Part shown: piece by piece, positions 37,948 through 48,838 of the stretch
Layout of the letters: every line of letters begins with the position of its first letter
Numbering within the stretch: position 1 is the first letter of the stretch
Assembly: GCF_026898155.1 (NCBI RefSeq)
Contig: NZ_CP114029.1
Coordinates: 3,700,001-3,764,000 of the forward strand
Direction of reading: 5' to 3'
DNA length: 64,000 nt
From: Jiella pelagia
GTDB lineage: Bacteria > Pseudomonadota > Alphaproteobacteria > Rhizobiales > Rhizobiaceae
Notes under the pieces: model-generated
The model's input: only the letters and a program-made list of their open reading frames with translations
What the model was told of the DNA's origin: nothing
Databases searched by the model: none
Program-made: the position numbers and the translations under genes

Positions 37948-38138
37948 CAATCGAGGCGGCGGCGAGGCGGTGCCTCGAAGTCTGGTTCCGTGCCGCCGAG
38001 CGCGGCCAATTTGCGCCCGCTCTCACGTTCGATCAGCGCCGTAAGCGCCTCGCGAAGCAAGGCCGTCCGCTCCGTGTTTCCCGTGAGTGCGACGGCGCGC
38101 CGGAGAAGCTCGTCGTCGAGCGTGACGGTCGTTCGCAT
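37947..38138 (-). CDS. vapB: VapB-type antitoxin
   Basis: 63 residues. MRTTVTLDDELLRRAVALTG is the ribbon-helix-helix DNA-binding N-terminus of VapB antitoxins; the C-terminal tail (GTEPDFEAPPRRRLD) would insert into VapC. It is encoded directly upstream of vapC with a TGATG overlap. The pair probably represses its own promoter, located in the 180 bases upstream. Confidence 0.88.
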   Translation of the reverse strand: MRTTVTLDDELLRRAVALTGNTERTALLREALTALIERESGRKLAALGGTEPDFEAPPRRRLD

Positions 38139-38319
38139 CGGCTTTTCCCGAACAATGTTACGCCCTCAAGCTAGGCGCTTTTCCGAAGGAGGAAAAGGAC
38201 CGCCGTCACCGCTCAGGCTGCCTCTGGAGACATTTCGCGGGCCGACTGGTTCTGCTGGTCGTCAGAACCGTTCGAAAGCTCGCACCTTTCTTTTTGCCGG
38301 CCGCTCCCGCGTGCCCCCC

Positions 38320-41300
38320 TCAGAACTCACCCTCGTAGAACACCCCGACCTCGCCGCCGCCCGACGACGTCACCGCGCCTTTCGCCTTCAGCCCGCCGCC
38401 GAGCTTCAGTTCCAGCGAGACCCGGCCGGTGGAATCGACACCGAGATAGGTGTTGTCGTTGAGATACTTCCCGACGCCGACGGCGGTCTGGCCGTCCGAG
38501 GTGGTGGTGACGTTGAGGGAATCCACGCCGAGCTGGGAGCGCAGATTGTCGAGGAGGCCGGTCGAGCCGCCGACGCCGGCGAGCGTCGCGGCGGCTTCGG
38601 CAAGCTGGGCGATCTGCAGCGGCGAGAGGTCCGAGGTCCCCTGGCCGAAGATCAGCCGCGCCAGCACTTCGTCCTGGGGCAGGGCCGGGTTGGATGAGAA
38701 GCTGACCGACGGATTATTCGCCGGCCCGGTCACCGTGACGTAGACCGTGACGTCGCCGACCGTGGACGATGCTTCGAGATCGAGGGTCGGGATCAGATCT
38801 CCGGTGAAGCTGAGATTGCCGCGCTCGAAGGTCAGCTCCTTGGAGAGGATCTGGAAGCGGCCGCGCACCAGCTCGAAGCCGCCGACGATGGAGAGGTTGG
38901 AGGCCGGACCGGTGAGCTGCAGGGAGCCGCCGAGTTCGAGATCGAGGCCGCGGCCGCGCACGAAGACGCGGTTCGGCGCATTGAAGGTGATGTCGAGATT
39001 GATGCCGCCGCCGCTGGTGCCGCCGGCGGTCTTCGGGAACAGTTCGCGCTGCTGCTCGATGACGGCCTGGCTGGCGTTGCGATGGGTGACGTCGATCCTG
39101 GCGAGCGAAGTCGGCAGATTATCCGGGACGATGATGTCGATCTCTTCGGCATTGATCGTGCCGGCGAGCGTCGGTGTCGCGAGGAGCGGGCCGGTCAACG
39201 TCAGATCGGCCGACAGCCGCGCGGCGATCAGTTCGCCGTCATTGTAGCGGGCGCGATTGGCATCGATCGTCAGATCGGCCGGGAAATCGCCCGTCAGGCC
39301 GATGGTGCCGCCGATCGTCACGGTTCCGCCCGAGGAAATCTGGCCGGTGAAGCTCTGGATCGTTGCGGTCGTGCCGTTGAGGGCGATGGTGGTGTTGATG
39401 TCGTTGAGGGCGACGTTGAAGCCGGTATCGACCAGCCGCGCGCCGGCCACGGTGACCGTTCCGTCGATGTTGGGCTGGGTGACGGGGCCTGTCGCCCGAA
39501 CGTCGACCTGCGCCGTTCCCTGCACCGAGCGCCCGCCCTCGGCAAGGATCGGATTGGCGAGCGAAAGCGGCGCGGTGCCGTTGGCCGAGAGATCGAGCGT
39601 CGGCGTGCCCGAGAGGCCGACCGAGCCGTTGACGGCGAGATCGATGCCGCTGCCGGAAAGCTGCGTATCGGTGGTGACGCGGTTGCCGGAATACTCGCCC
39701 TGCGTCGTGATCTGCAGCGCGCCGACGCCGGCGCTGCGGGTCTGCTGGATGGAGACGCCCGAGGCGGTAACGTCGTAATTGACCCGCGGATTGCTCGGCG
39801 CGCCGGTCGCCCTGACGGTGCCGTTGATCGTCCCTTGCGGCGCGAGGTCGCCGGCGGCCGCGCTGGCGATCGAGGCGGGCAGGTCCCTGATTTCAGCGGT
39901 GAGGTTCAGATTGCTCTGGCTCGCCCCGCCGGTGACGCGGATGGTGCCGCCGCCGACCCGGACGAGCGCCTGGTCGAGGGCAAGGTTGCCATTCTGATAC
40001 GCGCCGGCGAGATCGGCGCTAAGGGGAGGGCGCCGGCGGCCCTGCTCTGGGCGACCGAGACGTTGGCAGCGGTGAGATCGAAGCGGGCGTTCGGGCTGGA
40101 CAGCGAGCCGGTGGCAGACGCCGTGCCGGAGACCGTGCCTTGCGCCCCGAGACCGTCGACGAAGCCGTTGGCAAGGCCGACCGGCAGTTGGCTGAGATCG
40201 ACATTGATGTCGAGCTGCTGCCCAACCGTGCCCCGCGCCGTCAGCCGGCCATCGCCGGCGACGACCTCGGCATTGGCGAGGTTGAGCGTTCCGTCGTCAT
40301 AGGTGCCGGCAACGTCGAGGGTGAGCGGTGCGGTGCCGGAGCGGGCGATCTGCTCCGTCGTGATGCCCGAGCCGGAGAGGGTGAACTGTGCCGAGGGATC
40401 GGATAGCGAGCCTGTGGCGGTGGCGTTGCCGGAGATCGTGCCGCGGGCGCCGAGGCCCTCGACGAAACCGTTAGCGAGGCCGGCGGGGATGCCGGTCGCG
40501 GTCATGTCCAGATCAAGCTGGTCGCCGACGGTGCCGGATGCCGTAAGGCTGCCGGGACCGACCGCAAGGTTCGCCCGCTCGATCGTCGCCGTGCCGTCCG
40601 CATAGGAGCCGGCGGCGTCGAGGCCAAGCGGCGCGATGCCGGAATCGGCGATCTGCCGGGTGGTGATGCCGGAGCCCGAGAGCTGGAACGTCGCCTGCGG
40701 GTCGGACAGCGAGCCGGTCGCCTTGCCCGAGCCGGAGACCGTGCCGCGGGCGCCGAGGCCCTCGACGAAGCCGTTGGCGAGGCCGACGGGGAGGCTCCGA
40801 CAGGTTCAGCGACAGGTCGAGATTCTCGCCGATAGTGCCCTCGGCGCTCAGCGAGCCTTCGCCGACCGTGACGTTGGCCCGTTCAATGGTCGCGGTGCCG
40901 CCCGCAAAGGAACCGGCCGCGTCGAGGGCGAGCGGCGCGACGCCGGACCGGGCGATCTGTTCGGTGGTGATGCCGGTGCCGGACAGCTGGAACGTAGCGT
41001 TCGGATCGGAGAGCGAGCCGGTGGCCCGGCCGGTGCCGGAGATCGTGCCCTCGGCGTTCAGTCCCTCGACGAAGCCGTTGGCAAGGCCGACGGGAAGCGC
41101 TTCGAGGGCGAGGTCGAGGTTCAACTCTTCGCCGACCGTGCCCGATGCGCGCAGCGAGCCGTCGCCGACGTCGAGCCTTGCGGTGGCAAGGTTCAGCGTG
41201 CCGTCCTGGTAGCTGCCGTCGGCAGCGAGGGTGAGCGGCGGTACGCCGCCTTCAGCGATCGCCTGCGTAGTGATGCCGGTGCCGGAGAGGTCGAAGGTGG

Positions 41301-44300
41301 CGTTGGGCTGATCGAGGGTGCCCGTCGCCCGCGCCGTGCCGGAAATCGTGCCTTCGGCGCCGAGGCCGTCGACGAATCCGTTGGCGAGGCCGACCGGCAG
41401 CTGGCTCACTTGCGCGTTGACGTCGAGGGTCTCGCCAATGCTGCCCGAGACGGTGAGCGAGCCGTCGCCGACATTGACGACGCCGGTCTGAATGTTCGCC
41501 GTGCCGTCGGCATAGCTGCCGGCAAGGCGCAGATCGAGCGGCGCGATGCCGGAACTGGCGATCTCTTCGGTGGTGATGCCGCTGCCCCGGATGTCGAAGC
41601 TGGCGTCGGGGTTCGTCAGCGTGCCGGTGGCGCTGGCCGTGCCGGAGATCATGCCCTCGACCGACAGATCGGGCACGAAGCCGTTGACGAGGCCGACGGG
41701 CAGGTTTTCCGCCCGCACTTCTACGTCGAGGTTTTCGCCGATCGTGCCCGAGGCGGTGAGCGAGGCCGAACCGACCTCGATGTCGGCATTGGCAAGTGTC
41801 AACGTCTGGTCGTCGTAGGAGCCGGAAGCGTCGAGCGACAGGGGCGCGATGCCGGCATCGGCGATAGCCTTGGCGGTGATCTGCCGGCCGGTCAGCGAGA
41901 AGGTCGCGGCGGGTTCGCTCGTCGTGCCGGAAATCTGGGCGCTGCCGGAAAGGGTGCCCGATGCGTCGAGGCCCTCGACGAAAGCATTGGCGATGGCGAC
42001 GGGGGCCTCGCTGAGATCGACGTCGAGGTCGATCGTCTCGCCGACGGAGCCGGTCGCCGACAGAGAGCCGTCGCCGAGGTCGAGGCGAGCCGTTTGCAGC
42101 TGCAGCGTGCCGCCGGAATAGCTGCCGGAGACCGTCCCGTCGACGGGCGGCGTCGCCGTGCCGCCCGAGCGGGTGGCGACGATCTGGCTGGCGCGAAGGT
42201 CGAAGCGGGCGGCCGGATCGCTCGCCTCGCCGCTGACCTCGGCGGTGCCGTCGATGGTGCCGGCGAGCGACAGGTTGTCGACGAAGGGATTGGCGACGGC
42301 GGCCGGGACGTCGGTGAGATTGGCGGCGAGGTCGAGCGTCTGGCCGGCCGAGCCGGAGGCGGAGATGCGACCTTCGCCGACGGTCAAGGCGAGGTCGGAA
42401 AGCGTCGTGGTGCCGTCGGCGATGCGGATCCGGGCAGGATCCTGCAGGGAGACCGCGGCATCGGGGATCGCGGCGGTCAGCCGCTCGAGGTCGATCACCG
42501 TCTCGTTCGGCGAGAAGGCGACGTTGCCGGCGAGCCCAACCGGGACGCCATTCGCCTGCGCCGAAGCCTCGATGGCGGTGCCGTCGCCGTTGCGGGACAG
42601 GTCGATCGCCAGATCCTCGACGTCGATGCCGCCGGCGCCGATCGACAGCGCCCGGATGGAGCCTTCGGGCTTGGGAACGCCGAGATAGTCATAGACCGAC
42701 AGGTCGATCTGCGCGCCGACGAGGCTGTTGCCGGAGACCGAGACATTGTCGCCCGAAAGGTCCGGCCGGACGACGGGGGTGCCGTCGGCCGTCACGTCGA
42801 AGCCGATTGTGCCGGAAACGTCGCCGCTCGCCGTCACCCCGCCGAGGGCGGCGAGGGCTGCGAGATCGTCGAGATTGACGTCGAGCGTCCCGGTGGGAAG
42901 GAAGTTCTCGTTGAGGACGAGGTCGCCGGCGATGCGGTTCGGGCCCTGGCGGATGACGAGACCGGAGAGCCGCCGCTCGCCATTGGCCTCGGTCGTCAGC
43001 TGCGCATTGCCTTCGAGGGGTTGGCCGTCGATGACGCCGGAAATCTCGACGCTCGCCCGCGGCGAGGCGGGATCGAGCGTGCCGGTCGCGCGGACGGTCA
43101 GGTTTGCGAGTTCGCGGCCGTTGATCGACAGGCCGTTGCCGTCGACGGTGAGGTTCACGTCGGGCTTTTCGACTGGCCCGCTGGCGGTGAGATCGAAGCT
43201 GGCGGCGCCCGAAAACGACTGGCTGACGGCGCCGGCACTGGCGAGACGGCCGGAGATGTCGGCCGAGACGGTGTCGTCGTTCAGCGATGCCTGGCCGGTG
43301 ATGGAGAGATTGTCGCCGGTCACCTGAAGCTGTTTGGCGGCGAGTGCGCCGTCCGCGGTGCGGGAGAACTGGCCCGCAACGGCGAGTGTCTCGCCGGCGA
43401 TCGGCGACAGGGCGGTGGAAAGGGCGGCGGTCTGGAAGTTCGAACCGAGCGTCAGGTCGAAGGTCGAGAAATTCAGCGCCGCCGAACCGGTGACGTTCAG
43501 ATTGGCGGTCTCGGTTTCGAGCGTCGCCGGATCGAGCCTGATGCCGTTCGCGTCGAGGGCGCCCTGACCATTGATGCGGATCGGCCCGTCGAGGACGCGC
43601 TGCTGCACGCCCTCCGGCGCCACGGCGGATGCGGCGCTCGCCGACAGCGTGAACGGCCCGGTGAGGCCGGTGACGTCAAAGCCCTGGCTGGTCAGTTCGG
43701 CGCCGACATTGTTGGCGGCGTATTCGCCATAGACGAGCTGGGGGAGATTGGCGTTCACTGAGAGATTGGCATTCGCCAGCGCCCCCTGCAGCGAGGCCTC
43801 GAGGCTTGCGACCGACAGGTCGATCGGCGTCTCCGCCGTGCCGAAGGACAAAGCGAGCGGGCCGCCGCCGGGCGCGCTCAGCTCGACGGAGAGGTCGTTG
43901 CCGGAGCCGGAAGGATCGACCGCACCGGTGGCCGACAGCTGGATCGCCTGCGATGACAAGGTGCCCTGCTCGATCCGGTAGGTGCCGTCGTCGCGGATCT
44001 CCACCGTGGCGTCGAGATTGGCGCCGCCTTCGACGTAGCGCTGATAGGCCTCGGGCACGAAGCGCTCGGCCGCGACGTTGAGCGACAAGGCGACGCGATA
44101 GGCGGCGTCCTGGCGGTCGACCCGGGCGGTGAGTGTGGCGGCCTGCTCGTTGTCGACGGTGAGCGCGCCATTCGCCATGAAGCCGGAGAGCGGGCCGGAG
44201 CCGTTGATGGTCAGCTGCACCGGCGGGGCGCCGGGAATTCCGAGCAGGGTCGCGACGAGGCCGCCCTGCGGCTCGCTGGCGTCGACCTTGACCACCAGCC

Positions 44301-44886
44301 TGTTCTCGTCCGGGGCGAAATCGACGTTGAAGGCGATGCGCCCCGGCTGGTCGAGCCGCTCGACGGTCGCCTGCGCGGAAAGCTGCGTCGGATCTCCCTC
44401 GAGGGTCAGGCTGGCATTCGCCTTCAGCCGCGCCCGGGTGCCGGCGATCGCCTCGCCGAGGATGAATTCCTCGATGGAGATCTGCTGGATGTCGGCGGTG
44501 ATCGAGGGCAGCGAAAAGCCGCCGCCGCTGCTTTCGCTGGCGGGCTGGCCGGCCGGCAGGCGCTCGAGCACGATCTGGCCGGCGGTAAGGTTCTCGATCG
44601 CGACGTTGGAGCGCACCAGCGCCAGCGGCGACCAGTCCATGGCGAGATCGCTCGCCGTCAGGAAGACGCCCTCGGGGTCCGAGACTGTGACCCTTTCGAT
44701 GCGGATCGCGCCGCTCAGGGCGCCGGAGAGCCCCTCGATCTCGACCTTCATCGTGTCGGTGGAGATCAGGTTCTCGATCTGGCTGGCGATGAATCCCTGC
44801 GCCTCTGCCGGCCGGCCCGTCGCAACGAGCGCGGCGAGCGCGAGGAACAGCGTCAGAGCGAAGGCGGCGAGGCGTTCGTTGATCAT
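38320..44886 (-). CDS. tamB: Translocation and assembly module TamB (two frame breaks)
   Basis: About 2188 residues once two indels are corrected: an extra base in GAGCTC at 40791-40797 and one C missing from a run near 40023-40026. The protein starts with a signal-anchor (LAAFALTLFLALAALVATGRPAEAQG), runs through a very long beta-helical, Ser/Thr/Gly-rich body, and ends with the TamB (DUF490) domain (LPQDEVLARLIFGQ, LSPLQIAQLAEAAA, GVFYEGEF). It bridges inner and outer membranes and acts with TamA in outer membrane assembly or lipid transfer. The middle consists of about nine repeats of exactly 101 residues (303 bases). It overlaps the tamA stop. Confidence 0.92.
39850..42420 (-). repeat. 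Ladder of 303-base tandem repeats inside tamB
   Basis: The codon pair marked by GTCGACGAA/CTCGACGAA (protein LPVGLANGFVDGLGAEGTIS) recurs at 40158, 40461, 40764, 41068, 41371, 41674, 41977 and 42280. All steps are 303 bases except one of 304, and that step contains the inserted base at 40791-40797. A more diverged unit lies before 40158. Each unit is 101 residues. Confidence 0.85.
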
Positions 44887-46844
44887 CAGAAGGCCTGTCC
44901 GATGCCGGCGTAGATCTGGTAGCCGGCGTCCCGCGGACCCGGATCGAGCGGAATGCCGACGTCGATGCGGATCGGGCCGAAGCTGGTGAGATAGCGGGCG
45001 CCGACACCGGCGCCGAGCTTGAAGTTGGAAAAGTCGGGCACGAGTTCGTCGGAAACCGTGCCGAAATCGAGGAACGGTACGATCTGGATGTTCTCGGTGA
45101 CGCCGATCCGCGCCTCGACCGAGCCTTCGAACAGCGACAGGCCGCCCGTCGGTGTATCGGTGAAGCGCTCGTTGAAGCCCGAGCCGGGGGGGACGTCGCC
45201 GGGGAAATAGGGGCCGATCGACTGGAATTCGTAGCCGCGGACCGAGCCGCCGCCGCCGGCGTAGAAGCGACGGTCGTTGGGAATGTCCTCGACGTCGGCG
45301 CCGAAGATCGTGCCGTAGCCGAGCCGGCCGGCCAGGATCAGGCGGTCGCTTTCGCTCAGCGACAGATAGGCCCGGCCGTCGAGCCTGGTCTTCAGGAAGG
45401 GCGTCGATGTGTTGAAGCCGTAGGAGGGCTCGGCCAGTGCCTGGAAGTAGAAGCCCTCGGTGGGGTTCAATTCGTTGTTGCGGCCGTCATAGGTGTAGGT
45501 GATCGGTAGCGAGGTGATGAAATAGTCGCGCGTGCCGAGATAGTCGGTGATTTCCTCGTATTCGGCGCGCAGCGTCACGTTCAGCGTCTGCTGGCGATCC
45601 AGTTCGTATTCGACGCCGCTGGTCGCCGCATAGCTGGTGCGGTCGTAGGCGAGCGGCTGCTCCTTCTTGATCTCGAGCGAGCCGATATAGACCGAGTCCG
45701 GGCCGAGGACGCCGGGCTTCTTGAACACAAGCGAACTCGAATAGTCGAAGCCGTCGGTCTCGCGTGCCTCGCCGGTGACGGCGGTTGCGCCGATGCGCGA
45801 CACCGAGACGTCGAAGCGCAGCGACTCGGCCCGGCCGAAGAGGTTGCGATAGCCGACATAGCCGCTGGCGCCGGCGCCCTCGGTGTTGGAATAGGTCGCG
45901 CCGACGCCGTAATAGCCGAACTTGCGCTCGCCGACCTCGACCTGCACCGGCAGCGAGCCGTCGGGATCCTGCGCCTTGGCTTCCTTGACAGTGACGGAGG
46001 AGAAGACGTTGAGCTTCAGGAGGCGGGCTCTGGCGTCGGCGAGTTCCTGCGGCGAGAACACCTTGCCGGCCTCGATGCCGGTCATGTAGGCGATGAAGCC
46101 CGGATCGACGTCTTCGGCGCCGTCAACATGGATGTCGCCGAACGGAACGCGCGGGCCGGGATCGAGCGCTGCCTGGTATTCCAGCCGGTCGGTCGCCGCG
46201 TCGGCGATGATGTCGCGGCCCGTGACGGCGACGAAGGGCCGGCCGTCCTCGCGCAGGGCGTTGAACATCTTGCCCTCGGCTTCGAGCACCTTGGCCGAGC
46301 CGGCGTCTCCGCCTGGCTCCAGGCCGTATTCGGCAGGGTCGACGGGAATGCCGCCGGAGGTGACGGCGATACGGCCGAGCGTATATTTCGGCCCCGGCCG
46401 CACCCTGATCGTCACCGGCACGGGCCGCGCGGAAAAGGTCGCATCCGGCTGCAGGATGGTGATGTCCTGGCCTTCGATGAAGATGTCGACGAGGCCGTCG
46501 TATCGGGCCTGCTCGAACAGGGCGGCGACGAGGCGCTTGCGGTCGGTCTTGGCCTTGGACAGAAGGCCGAGCGAGCCGGAGACCGGGTCGTCCTCGTCGG
46601 CGATCAGGCCGGAGGCGTCGCGCAGCGTGTCTTCGAGCGCGCCCTCCTCGTCGCCGGGGGCGGGCTCGACGTTCAGCGTCACGGTGTAGTTCACGGGATC
46701 GATCACCTCAACGTCCGCACCGGCACTTTCGAAGAACTTCAGGCCGAAGATTTCGAACGCGCCGGCCGGCGACGTCAGCGAGATCGCCAGGGCAATCGCA
46801 ACACAGATTGCGGGCAGGCGGCCAATTCCGAGCAAACGCTTCAA
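44886..46844 (-). CDS. tamA: TamA, Omp85-family outer membrane protein
   Basis: 652 residues. Signal peptide (ICVAIALAISLTSPAGAFEIF), about three POTRA domains (to about residue 300), and a 16-strand beta barrel ending in the Phe of YQIYAGIGQAF, the BAM-recognised C-terminal signature. The L6 region contains GGSVRGY (the VRGY/F motif of Omp85 proteins). It works with TamB, encoded immediately downstream with overlap. The predicted start is a TTG with a GGGG only 1-2 bases upstream, so the start is uncertain, but the signal peptide begins directly after it. Confidence 0.92.
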   Translation of the reverse strand: MKRLLGIGRLPAICVAIALAISLTSPAGAFEIFGLKFFESAGADVEVIDPVNYTVTLNVEPAPGDEEGALEDTLRDASGLIADEDDPVSGSLGLLSKAKTDRKRLVAALFEQARYDGLVDIFIEGQDITILQPDATFSARPVPVTIRVRPGPKYTLGRIAVTSGGIPVDPAEYGLEPGGDAGSAKVLEAEGKMFNALREDGRPFVAVTGRDIIADAATDRLEYQAALDPGPRVPFGDIHVDGAEDVDPGFIAYMTGIEAGKVFSPQELADARARLLKLNVFSSVTVKEAKAQDPDGSLPVQVEVGERKFGYYGVGATYSNTEGAGASGYVGYRNLFGRAESLRFDVSVSRIGATAVTGEARETDGFDYSSSLVFKKPGVLGPDSVYIGSLEIKKEQPLAYDRTSYAATSGVEYELDRQQTLNVTLRAEYEEITDYLGTRDYFITSLPITYTYDGRNNELNPTEGFYFQALAEPSYGFNTSTPFLKTRLDGRAYLSLSESDRLILAGRLGYGTIFGADVEDIPNDRRFYAGGGGSVRGYEFQSIGPYFPGDVPPGSGFNERFTDTPTGGLSLFEGSVEARIGVTENIQIVPFLDFGTVSDELVPDFSNFKLGAGVGARYLTSFGPIRIDVGIPLDPGPRDAGYQIYAGIGQAF

Positions 46845-47267
46845 TCCCCTGAACCAACGATCATGCGGAGGGTGGAGTGCCAGCCGTCATGGCGTGGCAG
46901 AGCCGGTCGGCCCTTCCCGAAAAGTTTCGCTCCCCCCTTCAGGTGCCAGTCACCATGCCGGGAAATCGTGAAATAACAACTACGTCCGCCCGCCAATCCG
47001 CCCGCTGCCGGGGGGTGAAGCGTCGATTGAGCCGGTCCTGTGCCGATAGGACAACAGCGCGGACGCAAAGCCGGACTTACTGTCGCAGGGCGGACGAGAA
47101 AGCGCCGATGCGCTTGCGCGTTGCCAAGGTGCAACAGGCGGCGGAGGTGCCGTACAGCAGGCTTCGCAGCCTGGGGATTACCGAAGTGTTCTGGACCAGC
47201 GTTCGCAATCGGTCCGCAGGATGAAGAGCGCCATTGACCTGATTCGGTCGCCGCGTAGCATGGCCTG
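46845..47267. other. Gap upstream of tamA and higBA
   Basis: About 420 bases between divergent genes. No convincing gene, RNA or repeat was recognised. It presumably contains the tamA and higB promoters. Confidence 0.45.
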
Positions 47268-47595
47268 ATGAGAGTTGTCCGGCTAAAGCCATATCTGCGA
47301 GCGATGGATCGTATGGGGCTGGACGATGCGGCCATGCGCGCGATCGAGTTGGGGCTTGCTGCTGGCCCCCAACGCGCATCCCGTCATCCGCGGCTTGAGG
47401 GGCGTCCGCAAGGCGCGGTTCGCGCTGCCGGGACGCGGAAAATCCGGCGGTGGGCGTGTCATCTACCATATCGCGGTCAAGTCGATCATCTACATGATGA
47501 CCGCCTATCCGAAGAACGAGTCCGACGACCTGTCTAACGCACAGCGCAAGGCAATTCTGGCGGCGATCGAGAGCTTGAAGGGAGAGGCGAAATGA
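47268..47595 (+). CDS. RelE/HigB-type toxin (frame broken by extra C)
   Basis: 108 residues if one C is removed from the run CCCCC at 47366-47370, giving LAAGPNAHPVIRGLRGVRKARFALPGRGKSGGGRVIYHI. This matches the RelE-like HigB branch (PF06296), ribosome-dependent mRNA interferases. Unlike the other breaks in this window, this one is in a homopolymer, not in GAGCTC. It could be a sequencing error or a true inactivation. The intact antitoxin gene overlaps its end by 4 bases (ATGA). Confidence 0.72.
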
Positions 47596-47891
47596 GCAGG
47601 GTAGGCGACGACATCATCAAGGCGTTGGGAGAGATCGAAGCTGATCTCCGGGGTGAGGCGAGGGCTGAATCCTACGAAGTTCCCGTCGACGTCCTCACCC
47701 CCGAACGCATCCATGCCATTCGATCGAGGGTCGCCTCCACGACCCGCGCCTTCGAACGCGATTTCGCGATCCCCGCACGGACTATGGAAGCCTACGAGCA
47801 GGGTCGCCGCCGCCCCGACAAGGCGACGGTCGCACTTCTCCGCGTCATCGACAAAGATCCTGACGCCGTTCGCAGAGCGCTGGCTTCCTAA
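47592..47891 (+). CDS. HTH antitoxin (HigA/XRE-like)
   Basis: 99 residues. The C-terminal half is a helix-turn-helix: RAFERDFAIPARTMEAYEQGRRRPDKATVALLRVI, with the ExGRRxPDxA pattern of HigA-type antitoxins that follow their toxin gene. It probably neutralises the upstream RelE-like toxin and represses the operon. The start overlaps the toxin stop. Confidence 0.83.
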   Translation: MSRVGDDIIKALGEIEADLRGEARAESYEVPVDVLTPERIHAIRSRVASTTRAFERDFAIPARTMEAYEQGRRRPDKATVALLRVIDKDPDAVRRALAS

Positions 47892-48234
47892 GCCCGGACG
47901 GCACGGGTTTGGGTCCAGCTTGAGCGGGTTGCGATATCGCCGGTGGTTCTGCGTTGCCCACGATCGAAGAGATCCTCCTGAGAGGGGAGCCAAGCAGACC
48001 GGACGGGCACGGACTTAACGCAGTCAGACCATGCAAGGCGCGACGCCCGGACCGCGTGACGACGACGCGCTGCGTGGAACGATTCTGAAAAGCGCTTGAA
48101 GCCCACGCCACAAAGGGGCAATCTCCCCCGCGAGCGGCCCCGCCCCGCCTGCTTCGTTTGCGAAGCGGTGTGCAATGGCAAGGGGACGAGGGACGTGACC
48201 GGCCGATCGAGCCGGCGAGTTTGGGAGGAGTTTC
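47892..48234. other. Gap upstream of the cox genes
   Basis: About 340 bases without a recognised gene. The promoter of coxSLM should be here; no consensus site was clear. Confidence 0.4.
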
Positions 48235-48724
<490 letters not shown>

Positions 48725-48838
48725 CGTGACAGGCTGCTGCGGCCCCGTTGTGGCGCCGCGGTCTTCGAACGGTTTCATCGATCGCGGACGCGCCTTGGCG
48801 CATGGGAGCTGTGATCGAGCTTAAGGGAGGTTTTGAGA

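Noticed and set aside
39850..42420. CRISPR array or minisatellite
   Set aside because: The 303-base periodicity is coding, in frame with a beta-helical protein; no short direct repeats with unique spacers.
40636..43761. 1041-residue open frame antisense to tamB
   Set aside because: Created by the regular 303-base repeats of tamB and high GC; its sequence simply mirrors TamB.
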